Shown here in pieces: positions 6,352 to 12,411 of a stretch of DNA of 14,374 bases (within the stretch, counting starts at the first letter, position 1; each line of letters begins with the position of its first letter). A program made the position numbers and the translations under genes. The notes beneath the pieces are model-generated. The model was given only the letters and a program-made list of their open reading frames with translations, had not been told where the DNA came from and did no database searches. This stretch comes from an uncultured Oscillospiraceae bacterium. Lineage in GTDB: Bacteria > Bacillota > Clostridia > Oscillospirales > Oscillospiraceae. Location of the stretch: the NCBI GenBank assembly GCA_904398675.1, contig CAJFPI010000255.1, positions 1 through 14,374 on the forward strand, given 5' to 3'.

Positions 6352-6570
6352 TCAGGCCAGGCCCCGCCGCTCCAGATCTGCGATCACCCGACGGATCTTC
6401 TCCCGCCGCATCTCCCGCTGCTCCTCCGTGCAGCAGGGATCGTTGAGAATCACCGTGGCGATCCCGTCCTTGCCGAAGTCGATCTTCCGGACGGACCGGA
6501 TGTAGGGCCGCCCGTTCATTTCGATCCTCTCCTCCGAGATGATCTCCATAGGCGGCAGATGGTATGTCAT
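6352..6570 (-). CDS. 72-aa hypothetical phage protein
   Basis: The ATG at 6570 is used, with AGGAGG eight bases upstream; a GTG three codons earlier is inside the ribosome site and unlikely. The product MTYHLPPMEIISEERIEMNGRPYIRSVRKIDFG... starts with beta-strand-like sequence (RIEMNGRPYIRSVRKIDFGKDGIATVIL). It ends with a strongly basic/acidic helix after CC (TEEQREMRREKIRRVIADLERRGLA). This strand-then-helix plan occurs in small phage proteins of unknown role. I do not recognise a named family. A 190-base leader region with two hairpins separates it from the initiator gene downstream. Confidence 0.72.
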   Translation of the reverse strand: MTYHLPPMEIISEERIEMNGRPYIRSVRKIDFGKDGIATVILNDPCCTEEQREMRREKIRRVIADLERRGLA

Positions 6571-6644
6571 TGGCTGCACCTCCTCGCTCCCACTGTATTC
6601 CCCGCTCGCCTTGTCCTAACACTTGCCCCCTGCCGGCGTTGTCC

Positions 6645-6788
6645 TCAAAGGATCAACACCAGGCCCAGCGCTGTCAGGGCCGCCGCTGCCGCCAGTGCCA
6701 TCCGCTGACAGCCCGCCTCCCGGCGCTGCCGCCGCATCCGCCGCACCCGGCGGCTGTACTCTGTGGCTCTGTATGTTCGCTCGCTCAT
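6645..6788 (-). CDS. 47-aa one-helix membrane protein (copy B)
   Basis: The ATG at 6788 lies behind AGGAGGGTATCAAT and the frame stops at 6645. The product begins MSERTYRATEYSRRVRRMRR, so residues 13-29 are very basic, and ends in an uninterrupted hydrophobic stretch (about 30-47, MALAAAAALTALGLVLIL). By the positive-inside rule this predicts a cytoplasmic N-terminus and a C-terminal membrane anchor. The gene directly downstream of 6824-6964 encodes a protein of the same size and plan, with a similar (E/A)Y-x-x-RV start to its basic part. The two are probably diverged tandem duplicates. Function is unknown. Confidence 0.68.
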   Translation of the reverse strand: MSERTYRATEYSRRVRRMRRQRREAGCQRMALAAAAALTALGLVLIL

Positions 6789-6823
6789 ATTGATACCCTC
6801 CTATGTAAGCTGATTTTCGCCGT

Positions 6824-6964
6824 TTAATGGGCGCCCAGTGTCAGCGCCAGCAATATAGCCAGAGAGACTGCAGCCGCCGTCAAAATCCGCAGACAGCGGC
6901 AGATCCGCCGGTGTTGCTGTACTCGGCTGCAGTAGGCCAAGGCGCGGGCCTCACGCTCGTCCAT
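6824..6964 (-). CDS. 46-aa one-helix membrane protein (copy A)
   Basis: The ATG at 6964 has GGGGGGAGGAAG directly upstream and the frame ends with TAA at 6824. The protein begins MDEREARALAYCSRVQQHRR, continues with a short Cys-containing basic part (ICRCLRIL), and ends in a hydrophobic helix (about 25-44, LRILTAAAVSLAILLALTLG). Three Cys lie just before the membrane segment, unlike copy B, which has one. Its position between the first operon gene and copy B, with ordinary ribosome sites on each, supports expression of both. Very small membrane proteins in phage early operons can affect the host envelope, but nothing here proves that. Confidence 0.68.
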   Translation of the reverse strand: MDEREARALAYCSRVQQHRRICRCLRILTAAAVSLAILLALTLGAH

Positions 6965-6977
6965 CTTCCTCCCCCCT

Positions 6978-7307
6978 TCAGCCGCAATCGTCTACCGCCT
7001 GAAACTGGAGGCGCTGTCGGCTGTCTAGCCGCACCAGATAGGTCCTCCCATCCCGCAGCTCCAGCCGGCAGCAGTCCCCCAGGCTCCGCAGCTCCCGGAT
7101 CTGCCCGGGGCCGTACCTCCGGCGGAGCTTGTCCCGGATCACAATGCATGCGCACAGCTGCCGCGTCCCCCGACGATAGCTCTCGTCGAGGCCGGCCACA
7201 AAGTCCCGCTCCTCAGCTGTCAGCTCCTCCCGCCAGTCCTGGGTCCATTCCTCGCTGGTTTCGTCGCCCCAGAGCTGCACCAGCTCCTCCCTGCGGTCAT
7301 TGTCCAT
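6978..7307 (-). CDS. 109-aa hypothetical protein, first gene of the minus-strand operon
   Basis: The start at 7307 is supported by AAGGAGGG eight bases upstream; longer in-frame starts run into the divergent gene's promoter and are rejected. The acidic N-terminal part (MDNDRREELVQLWGDETSEEW...) is helical. A middle helix with paired Cys (QLCACIVIRDKLRRRYG) is followed by a beta-rich tail (CCRLELRDGRTYLVRLDSRQRLQFQAV). No family is recognised. It heads the run of genes leading to the replication module. A good promoter of its own is not evident: only a poor TTTCCG-18-TAAAAT is seen on this strand. Confidence 0.72.
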   Translation of the reverse strand: MDNDRREELVQLWGDETSEEWTQDWREELTAEERDFVAGLDESYRRGTRQLCACIVIRDKLRRRYGPGQIRELRSLGDCCRLELRDGRTYLVRLDSRQRLQFQAVDDCG

Positions 7308-7331
7308 TGCTTTTACCCTCCTTTCTGCTCC

Positions 7332-7360
7332 TTGTCCTCCCCCTTCGCCCGTGATAGAAT
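7332..7360 (+). promoter_or_regulatory. Promoter with extended -10 for the 7386 gene
   Basis: TTGTCC (7332-7337), a 17-bp spacer and TAGAAT (7355-7360), preceded by TGA so that the extended -10 motif TGn is present. Initiation would fall near 7367, leaving a leader of about 20 bases before the ATG at 7386, with AAGGAGG in it. It gives this gene transcription independent of the surrounding minus-strand operon. Confidence 0.65.
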
Positions 7361-7385
7361 GGGGCGGAGAAAGGAGGCGCATTTT

Positions 7386-7748
7386 ATGCCCGAACACGGA
7401 TTATCGGAAAGGCCACAGTATCCCGATGACGATATCCCCCCTGATCTCTGTATAGATATCCAATCTCTTGAAGAGCGGATCAGAGACCAGCATCAGCGCG
7501 AGCAGCGTTCCCAGGAATCCGCGATCAAAGCAGAGCAATGGCTGTCCAACCTCTTAGCGCAAACAGAGCAGTCTCACACCGAATTGAAACGCATTGCAGA
7601 TGCCGCCGAGCAGCGGGCAAAGTTGGCCGAGCAGAAAGCAGCATCTGCAAGGAACGATGCAAGATTCTCAAAGACCATCTCCGTTCTCGCTCTGCTCGTC
7701 AGTATGGGCAGCCTTGTGGTTGCGGTCCTGTCGTTCATCTTTCGATAA
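7386..7748 (+). CDS. 120-aa coiled-coil protein with C-terminal membrane anchor
   Basis: The ATG at 7386 follows AAGGAGGCG at good spacing and a promoter 26 bases further up. Residues 1-20 are polar and acidic. Residues 25-92 form a long, charged, heptad-like helix (SLEERIRDQHQREQRSQESAIKAEQ...). Residues 97-119 (TISVLALLVSMGSLVVAVLSFIF) are a clear membrane segment ending one residue from the C-terminus, so the protein is tail-anchored with its coiled coil in the cytoplasm. It stands alone, facing opposite to the early operon on its left and the XRE gene on its right, with its own promoter. That is the pattern of a gene expressed in the lysogen. Holin-like or superinfection-exclusion roles are guesses. 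Confidence 0.78.
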   Translation: MPEHGLSERPQYPDDDIPPDLCIDIQSLEERIRDQHQREQRSQESAIKAEQWLSNLLAQTEQSHTELKRIADAAEQRAKLAEQKAASARNDARFSKTISVLALLVSMGSLVVAVLSFIFR

Positions 7749-7847
7749 GTGGAACGTCCAAATCACGTTACACAGTGAAAAGCCAACAGCAAACGATGAC
7801 CAGCAGAGCGAAACAAGTCTCAATATTTCCTCTGGCTCCATCGCCCC

Positions 7848-8057
7848 TCACCCCCCTTCCTGCCCCTGCTCCGGCTGGCGGAACAGATCGTCGATGGTGC
7901 AGTGCAGGATCTCCGCCAGCAGGGGCAGCTTAGCAGCACCTGGCATGCTGGCCCCGCGTTCCCACTGGGCCACAAGAGACTGCGTCACACCGACTTCACT
8001 GGCTAGTTCCGCTTGCGTCAATCCTCGCGTCATGCGGAGGATTTTCAGGTTTTCCAT
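7848..8057 (-). CDS. Cro-like XRE-family regulator
   Basis: This 69-aa protein is essentially a single HTH domain: MENLKILRMTRGLTQAELASEVGVTQSLVAQWERGASMP, with the recognition helix around residues 24-35, then the usual hydrophobic tail LAEILHCTIDDLF. It is the size of a Cro-type repressor and has no dimer or protease domain. It is transcribed divergently from the S24 repressor, under a perfect-consensus promoter (8100-8128). Two full palindromic operators and a half-site lie in its promoter region. It would compete with the S24 repressor for these sites and favour lytic gene expression. The gene ends 100 bases before the convergent 7386 gene, with no clear terminator in between. Confidence 0.9.
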   Translation of the reverse strand: MENLKILRMTRGLTQAELASEVGVTQSLVAQWERGASMPGAAKLPLLAEILHCTIDDLFRQPEQGQEGG

Positions 8058-8076
8058 TTGCGTACCCCTTTCATCA

Positions 8077-8091
8077 AGTAGTTTAACTACT
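8077..8091. promoter_or_regulatory. Operator O1 (near the start point of the XRE transcript)
   Basis: AGTAGTTTAACTACT is a palindrome with 7-bp arms around one base. It lies just downstream of the expected start point of the minus-strand XRE promoter, so a bound repressor would block initiation or clearance. It shares AGTAGT-N4-CTACT (with A in place of C at one arm position) with O2 and O3, including the preceding A and following AT. Confidence 0.72.
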
Positions 8092-8099
8092 ATGATTGC

Positions 8100-8128
8100 A
8101 TTATAGTAGTTCCTCTTTTCTTTGTCAA
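8100..8128 (-). promoter_or_regulatory. Perfect-consensus sigma-A promoter for the XRE gene
   Basis: On the minus strand TTGACA (8128-8123), a 17-bp spacer and TATAAT (8105-8100) match the consensus at every position. Operator O2 overlaps the start of the -35 box. A half-site AGTAGTT (8105-8111) abuts the -10, and O1 covers the start region. Such a strong promoter fits the major lytic promoter of the element, held off by the S24 repressor. Confidence 0.88.
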
Positions 8129-8142
8129 GTAGTAATTCTACT
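8128..8142. promoter_or_regulatory. Operator O2 (at the -35 of the XRE promoter)
   Basis: AGTAGTAATTCTACT has 5-bp perfect outer arms and the same flanks as O1 and O3 (AAGTAGT...CTACTAT). It touches the -35 box of the minus-strand promoter and sits 31 bases upstream of the -35 of the repressor promoter. A repressor bound here could block the former and affect the latter. Confidence 0.72.
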
Positions 8143-8158
8143 ATTATTAAAATCTCCC

Positions 8159-8187
8159 TTGCAAAAAAGTAGTATATCTACTATTAT
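8159..8187 (+). promoter_or_regulatory. Promoter of the S24 repressor gene
   Basis: TTGCAA (8159-8164), a 17-bp spacer and TATTAT (8182-8187). Operator O3 occupies nearly the whole spacer, which predicts negative autoregulation. The start point falls near 8194, giving a very short leader before the GTG at 8207. Confidence 0.75.
8168..8182. promoter_or_regulatory. Operator O3 (in the spacer of the repressor promoter)
   Basis: AGTAGTATATCTACT is the third copy of the operator, with the same AAGTAGT and CTACTAT flanks. It lies between the -35 and -10 of the repressor promoter, so occupancy should shut the repressor's own transcription. The centres of O1, O2 and O3 are 51 and 40 bp apart, roughly five and four helical turns. 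Confidence 0.72.
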
Positions 8188-8206
8188 AGACACAGGGGTG
8201 AAGTGA

Positions 8207-8833
8207 GTGAACCGACTAAAAGAGCTGCGTCTCCTCCATGGCTACAAAACACAAAAGGACTTGGCCGACGTGCTTTTTGTAAATCAGACAGCAGTCAGCC
8301 AATGGGAGAGAGGCGCTACCGTTCCCAGCAGTCAAATGCTCTCCAGGTTGAGCGAGTTATATGGGGTGACGATCAATTACCTTCTTGGCACAGACCTGAA
8401 GGACACTGATCATGCAGAAACAGAGGCGCCGGCAGCAGGGGGCGTTGTGATCCCTGTCCTTGGAGACGTTGCCGCCGGCATTCCAATCGACGCCATCGAA
8501 AATATTGTGGATTATGAAGAAATTGACCAGGCAATGGCTGCCACCGGGGAGTTTTTCGGCTTGCGGGTCAAAGGCAGCAGCATGGAGCCGCGCATCCGTG
8601 AGGGGGACGTGGTCATCGTCCGCAAACAGGAGGATGTCAACACCGGCGACACAGCGGTTGTCCTTGTCAACGGGGACAGTGCGACGGTGAAACGCATAAA
8701 AAAAGAGCCGGGCGGGATCTCGTTGATCCCCAACAACCCGGCTTATGATGTTAAATTTTACAGCAATGCAGAGATTATAACAACTCCCGTCACCATCATT
8801 GGGCGGGTGGTCGAGCTCCGTGGGAAATTCTGA
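8207..8833 (+). CDS. CI/LexA-type repressor: XRE HTH plus S24 self-cleaving domain
   Basis: The 208-aa protein starts at GTG 8207 behind AGGGGTGA. Residues 1-60 are an XRE HTH (LKELRLLHGYKTQKDLADVL...TAVSQWERGATVP). Residues 80-208 are an S24/LexA protease fold: cleavage site Ala90-Gly91 (VAAGIPI), nucleophile Ser125 in KGSSMEP, and general-base Lys162 in ATVKRI. It should bind the AGTAGT-N4-CTACT operators and be inactivated by RecA-stimulated autocleavage after DNA damage, switching the element to replication. All catalytic residues are present, so the lysogen should be inducible. It leads an operon with the exonuclease gene, 15 bases downstream. Confidence 0.94.
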   Translation: MNRLKELRLLHGYKTQKDLADVLFVNQTAVSQWERGATVPSSQMLSRLSELYGVTINYLLGTDLKDTDHAETEAPAAGGVVIPVLGDVAAGIPIDAIENIVDYEEIDQAMAATGEFFGLRVKGSSMEPRIREGDVVIVRKQEDVNTGDTAVVLVNGDSATVKRIKKEPGGISLIPNNPAYDVKFYSNAEIITTPVTIIGRVVELRGKF

Positions 8834-8848
8834 CAGGAGGGATCTCGT

Positions 8849-9847
8849 ATGGCAGACTCCAGTTGGCAGGCAGTGATCCATGCATATACACAATCGATCC
8901 CCAAAAATGCGCGGCTGAAGTACGTTGTCCTGGATTTTGAGACCACTGGTCTCTCCTCTTCCAAAGACAAAATTATTGAGGTCGGTATGGTAAAATGTGT
9001 CGGAAAGGAGGAAATTGACACTTTCTCCACATTTGTCGACCCCGAAACTCCCCTCTCCCCCCAGATTACGCAAATTACAGGGATTACAGACGCGCAGCTG
9101 CAGAATGCGCCCAAAATAGAGGACATTGCCCAGCAGATGTATGACTTCATTGGGGATCATCTCATCGTCGCACATAATGCGTCCTTCGACATTGGATTCC
9201 TGCGCGCTGCCTACAGGAAAAATGGGATAACAGCCCCGCAGCGCTTTGTCGACACGCTGTCCCTGTCCAAGCTGTTGTTCCCGGAAATGGAAAATCATAA
9301 GCTTTGCACCCTGGTGGACCACTTCTCAATTGCCGCTTGCCAGACCCATCGGGCGCTGGATGATGCACGGTGTACCCACCAGCTTTTTGAGATCTGCCTC
9401 TCCTCTATGGAGAAACTGCCCCCCTCCGAAAGGGCGATATTTTCCATTGAAAAAGCAAGGCCTCTAAAAAAAGAGGCAAATATTAAACTCTCTGACATTC
9501 AGCCGACAAACACAGATATGGACCATACACATCCTTTATATGGGAAAACCATTGTTTTTACAGGGGAATTATCCATGGAACGGCGTACAGCTATGCAGAT
9601 GGCTGCAGATGTAGGAGCGATTCTTAAGAATAATATATCCCGCAATACAAACTATCTCGTGGTGGGCCGGCAGGACCCGGACCTTGTAGGCGAGGACGGC
9701 ATGAGTACGAAACAGGAGACCGCCCTGGAGCTGAACCGGTCTGGAAAGGGCCATGTCAACGTGATCCAGGAGGCGGAGTTCCTGGCACTCCTCAAAAAAG
9801 AACCCCCTGCCCCCGCCGAGGAAGAAAAGGAGCTGACTTTGCAATGA
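8849..9847 (+). CDS. DEDDh 3'-5' exonuclease fused to a BRCT domain
   Basis: The 332-aa protein starts at ATG 8849 behind AGGAGGG. Residues 24-185 are a DnaQ/epsilon-type exonuclease with all acidic motifs: Asp29 and Glu31 (LDFETTG), Asp114 (HNASFD), His167 and Asp172 (HRALDDA). A charged linker leads to a BRCT domain (about 230-317: GKTIVFTGELSMERRTAMQMAADVG, then ISRNTNYLVVG), like the one on DNA ligase or in DinG/epsilon-like proteins. The family trims 3' ends; BRCT usually binds partner proteins or DNA ends. No polymerase is near. The gene is somewhat more AT-rich than the replication genes, which may mean separate origin. It is co-transcribed with the repressor and the next gene (ATGA overlap), so it is probably made in the lysogen. 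Confidence 0.9.
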   Translation: MADSSWQAVIHAYTQSIPKNARLKYVVLDFETTGLSSSKDKIIEVGMVKCVGKEEIDTFSTFVDPETPLSPQITQITGITDAQLQNAPKIEDIAQQMYDFIGDHLIVAHNASFDIGFLRAAYRKNGITAPQRFVDTLSLSKLLFPEMENHKLCTLVDHFSIAACQTHRALDDARCTHQLFEICLSSMEKLPPSERAIFSIEKARPLKKEANIKLSDIQPTNTDMDHTHPLYGKTIVFTGELSMERRTAMQMAADVGAILKNNISRNTNYLVVGRQDPDLVGEDGMSTKQETALELNRSGKGHVNVIQEAEFLALLKKEPPAPAEEEKELTLQ

Positions 9848-10371
9848 GTGACCAGATCGCGCTGTCCGGATTTGAAGAGGCCAGCGCAAAAGAGCAGGCC
9901 GTTTACGATGAGATCGCCCCTATGCTGAGATCTGCGGCAGAGGCCATGGGCGCGGACCCGGCAAAGGTCCGGTTCAAGCCGCTGACAAACTACAGCTCTG
10001 TCTATTATGACACCACCTTGGCCTTCCGCCTTCGCCTGCGGGGGTCTGTCCACTACATAGAGGTCCCGCTGTCCTCCCGCCCCACAGTCTTGCAGCTGGC
10101 TCCCCCGGAGAAACAGGCCGCTGTCGGCGATTTTTGGCGGATAAAATGCAAGAGCAGCGAGATGGTCCAGCACAGGGAGATCATCGCCGATGTGCTGCGG
10201 GATGCCATCAACCGCATCCCCAAGAGCTGGGACTGCTGCTCCCGCTACCTGGAGTGCAGCGATGCTAAGCGCTGCGTCCACCCGGATCCTTCCACGGCCC
10301 TCGGCTGCGGATACCGCAAGATCCTGGCATCCGGCCGGATTTACTATGGGGTAAACCGGAATATTGATTAA
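9844..10371 (+). CDS. 175-aa Cys-rich partner protein of the exonuclease
   Basis: The start ATG at 9844 overlaps the exonuclease stop as ATGA, so translation is coupled. Residues 1-95 form an alpha/beta part (AKVRFKPLTNYSSVYYDTTLAFRLRLRG...HYIEVPLSS). Residues 128-172 hold a Cys module, SWDCCSRYLECSDAKRCVHPD and then LGCGYRKILASGRIYYGVNRN, with Cys at 131, 132, 138, 144 and 155. I recall similar CC-x5-C-x5-C tails in clostridial phage and repair-associated proteins. Zinc binding or an Fe-S cluster is plausible. Coupling argues that it acts with the exonuclease-BRCT protein. I cannot name its function. Confidence 0.85.
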   Translation: MSDQIALSGFEEASAKEQAVYDEIAPMLRSAAEAMGADPAKVRFKPLTNYSSVYYDTTLAFRLRLRGSVHYIEVPLSSRPTVLQLAPPEKQAAVGDFWRIKCKSSEMVQHREIIADVLRDAINRIPKSWDCCSRYLECSDAKRCVHPDPSTALGCGYRKILASGRIYYGVNRNID

Positions 10372-10407
10372 TCCATGGCTCCGATCCGCCCCCGAAAGGA
10401 GAAATGT

Positions 10408-10758
10408 ATGAACAACGAAGAAAAGATTTTAGAGCTACTAGGCCAGATCAGCAGCCGCCTGGACGCGCTGGAAGGGAACCAGGCCGAGATGCAGGGCAGC
10501 ATGGCCGAGATGCAGGGCAGCATGGCCGAGATGCAGGCCAGTATGTCCGAGATGCAGGCCACGCTGACCAAGGTGGCCGTGACCCAGGAGAACATCGTCC
10601 TGCCCCGGCTGGAGGCGCTGTATGAGGGACAGGAGAATCTGCGGGAGACCCTGGCCCCCAAGGGGCGGGTGGAGGCCCTGGAGGACGACGTCGCCCTGCT
10701 GAAGGAAGTAATCCGTACCCACTCCCGGGATATCGCAGAGCTGAAAAAGGCGCAGTAG
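10408..10758 (+). CDS. 116-aa coiled-coil protein with a four-copy heptad repeat
   Basis: The start is ATG 10408 (MNNEEKILELLGQ), six bases after AAAGGAG; an ATG at 10375 lacks a ribosome site. Residues 5-30 are helical. Residues 26-53 are four tandem copies of AEMQGSM-type heptads encoded by near-identical 21-bp units. The rest continues as a coiled coil (RVEALEDDVALLKEVIRTHSRDIAELKKAQ). There is no membrane segment. Parallel trimer or tetramer assembly is typical for such Met-rich heptads, but this is inference. Similar proteins are common beside phage repressors and integrases and have no settled role. It ends three bases before the palindrome that repeats the parB site. Confidence 0.82.
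   Translation: MNNEEKILELLGQISSRLDALEGNQAEMQGSMAEMQGSMAEMQASMSEMQATLTKVAVTQENIVLPRLEALYEGQENLRETLAPKGRVEALEDDVALLKEVIRTHSRDIAELKKAQ
10483..10566 (+). repeat. Four tandem 21-bp repeats in the coiled-coil gene
   Basis: Units start at 10483, 10504, 10525 and 10546. The first two are identical (GCCGAGATGCAGGGCAGCAT plus G), and the third and fourth carry a few changes. Each unit encodes one heptad, so gain or loss of a unit keeps the frame and only changes coiled-coil length. Confidence 0.88.
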
Positions 10759-10778
10759 CGGTGTCCGACTTGGACACA
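10758..10778. promoter_or_regulatory. Candidate parS centromere site, copy 2 (beside the integrase gene)
   Basis: GTGTCCGACTTGGACAC (10761-10777) is the exact reverse complement of the palindrome at 3048-3064, and identity extends to 21 bases. It lies between the stop of the coiled-coil gene and the integrase gene, outside any coding sequence. It could instead be read as a short RNA hairpin before the A-run, but that would not explain the identical copy inside parB. Confidence 0.6.
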
Positions 10779-10803
10779 AAAAAAGCCGCCCCTTGCGGGC
10801 GGC
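10778..10803 (-). terminator. Hairpin with T-run on the minus strand
   Basis: GCCGCCC (10785-10791) and GGGCGGC (10797-10803) form a 7-bp stem with a 5-base loop. On the minus strand the stem is followed by seven T (complement of A at 10778-10784). On the plus strand only ATCTTCCC follows, so termination of the upstream plus-strand operon here would be weak. It may insulate the lysogeny operon from antisense reading. Confidence 0.5.
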
Positions 10804-10823
10804 ATCTTCCCATCAAAATAGTA

Positions 10824-10835
10824 GAACATTCGTTT
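10824..10835. promoter_or_regulatory. Possible SOS (LexA/DinR) box ahead of the integrase
   Basis: GAACATTCGTTT matches the Gram-positive SOS core GAAC-N4-GTTC at seven of eight fixed positions. It lies 35 bases upstream of the integrase start. One mismatch and the lack of a clear overlapping promoter keep this tentative. Confidence 0.3.
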
Positions 10836-10869
10836 TCTTTCGTCAAAAAATGATCGAGGAGGTGGTCTG

Positions 10870-12411
10870 TTGAACCTTGAAGAGCTGCGGGAATATCGCC
10901 AAAGCGGACGCCTGGTGCCCAGCTCCCTCTATCTCCGAAAATCCCGGACGGAGGAGCATATGGGCCTGGAGGAGACTCTGGAGCGCCACCGCACCGCCCT
11001 GCTCGCCTACGCCCAGCAGCACGGTTTTCTCGTCCGCGAGGAGGACATCTATGAGGAGGTGGTTTCCGGCGAAAGCCTCTTTGCCCGCCCGCAGATGCTG
11101 CGGCTGCTGGAGGCTGTCTCCGCCGGGCGATACAAGGCGGTTTTGTGCATGGATATGCAGCGGCTGGGCAGGGGCGGCATGTATGACCAGGGGATCATCC
11201 TGGACACCTTCCAGCAGTCCCGGACGCTGATCGTCACACCGGAGCGCATCTATGACCTCACCCGGGACATGGACCAGGAGGCCGCCGAGATGCAGACATT
11301 TTTGAGCCGCAGCGAGTACCGCATGATCACTAAGCGGCTGCGGCGGGGTGTGCTCCAGTCCGTACAAAGCGGGGCCTATCTGGCCAACGCCCCCTTCGGG
11401 TACCGGAAGGCCACCGTGGACAAGACTCCGACGCTGGAGGTCGTACCGGAGGAGGCGGAGATCGTCCGCATGATCTTTGAGATGTACCGGGACGGCAGCG
11501 GCTGCACCCTAATCGAACGGGCGGTCAACGCCCTGGGGGTCCACGGCCGCCGGGGCAGCCGGTTCAACCGGAACACCATCCGGCTGATCCTGGACAATCC
11601 GGTCTATATTGGGAAGATCCGCTGGGACCGGACCAACACCGTTAAGACAGGGGTGGGGGAGCAGCGGAAAAAGCGGGTGGTCTATAACAGCGCCGACCGG
11701 TGGCAGATCATCGACGGAAGGCACCCGGCCATTATTGACGACAGGCTGTGGGAGGCCGTGCAGGAGCGGCGGCGCAGCCGGTATTTCTATGTGGATAACA
11801 AGCATGTGGCAAGCCCCCTGGCTGGCCTGGTGCGCTGCAGTCAATGCGGGCGTCTGATGAACATGCAAGGAAAAAACAAAGGCGTCCCTTACCTGCTCTG
11901 CCCCACCCCCGGCTGCTCGGCGGGGGCAAAATTTGAGCTGGTGGAACAGTCTGTCCTGCTGCAGCTGCAGGAGATGGCCAGGGGGCTGGAGCTCAGCATG
12001 CAGCAGCAGTCACCGCCGGACACCACCCGGCTGGAGACGGCGCTGCGGCGGGCCCAGGAGCAGCTGGCGCGGCTTTCCAGCCGCCGGGATCGCCTCTATT
12101 CCCTGCTGGAGGACGGTGTCTACACCCGCGAGGTCTTTGCCCAGCGTATGGAGATCCTGAACAAAGACGAGACCAGTCTGCAGGCGCATATTGCCGCCCT
12201 TCAAGAGGAGATCCGCTCCGCGCTAGGCCGTGACAAGCGTGCGCAGCTGGAGCGGCTGCGTACGGTGCTGGAGCGGTACGGCACCTCCTCCCTGGCGGCA
12301 AAGAAGGAACTGCTGTATTCGGTTGTCAGCGTGATCCGCTACACAAAAAAGAAAAAGACAAAGCCCGCCGACTTCTCACTGGACGTCGTCCTGGATCCCA
12401 GATTTTTTTAA
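10870..12411 (+). CDS. Large serine recombinase (integrase)
   Basis: The 513-aa protein starts at TTG 10870 behind GAGGAGGTGG. Residues 17-165 are the resolvase domain with nucleophile Ser25 (YLRKSR) and the active-site stretch DMQRLGRGG (about 95-103). Residues 175-290 are the recombinase domain (APFGYRKA..., EIVRMIFEMYRDG, TIRLILDNPVYIGKIRWDR). A zinc ribbon follows (CSQCGRLMN and LCPTPGC, about 321-353), then a coiled-coil arm (about 380-460) and a basic tail. Length and order fit site-specific phage integrases of the LSR group. It lies next to the attachment junction, as is usual, and should catalyse attP x attB integration; excision would need a directionality factor, which I cannot identify here. 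Confidence 0.95.
   Translation: MNLEELREYRQSGRLVPSSLYLRKSRTEEHMGLEETLERHRTALLAYAQQHGFLVREEDIYEEVVSGESLFARPQMLRLLEAVSAGRYKAVLCMDMQRLGRGGMYDQGIILDTFQQSRTLIVTPERIYDLTRDMDQEAAEMQTFLSRSEYRMITKRLRRGVLQSVQSGAYLANAPFGYRKATVDKTPTLEVVPEEAEIVRMIFEMYRDGSGCTLIERAVNALGVHGRRGSRFNRNTIRLILDNPVYIGKIRWDRTNTVKTGVGEQRKKRVVYNSADRWQIIDGRHPAIIDDRLWEAVQERRRSRYFYVDNKHVASPLAGLVRCSQCGRLMNMQGKNKGVPYLLCPTPGCSAGAKFELVEQSVLLQLQEMARGLELSMQQQSPPDTTRLETALRRAQEQLARLSSRRDRLYSLLEDGVYTREVFAQRMEILNKDETSLQAHIAALQEEIRSALGRDKRAQLERLRTVLERYGTSSLAAKKELLYSVVSVIRYTKKKKTKPADFSLDVVLDPRFF

Noticed and set aside
7381..7410. Minus-strand TTTCCG-18-TAAAAT as promoter of the replication operon
   Set aside because: Poor -35 match and long spacer, and it falls inside the start of the opposed gene; kept only as a remark in the text.
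7749..7847. Terminator between the convergent 7386 and XRE genes
   Set aside because: Only a 5-bp AACGT/ACGTT stem without a T-run is visible.
8357..9322. A 321-codon open frame on the minus strand
   Set aside because: It is antisense to the repressor and exonuclease genes, whose catalytic motifs are intact.
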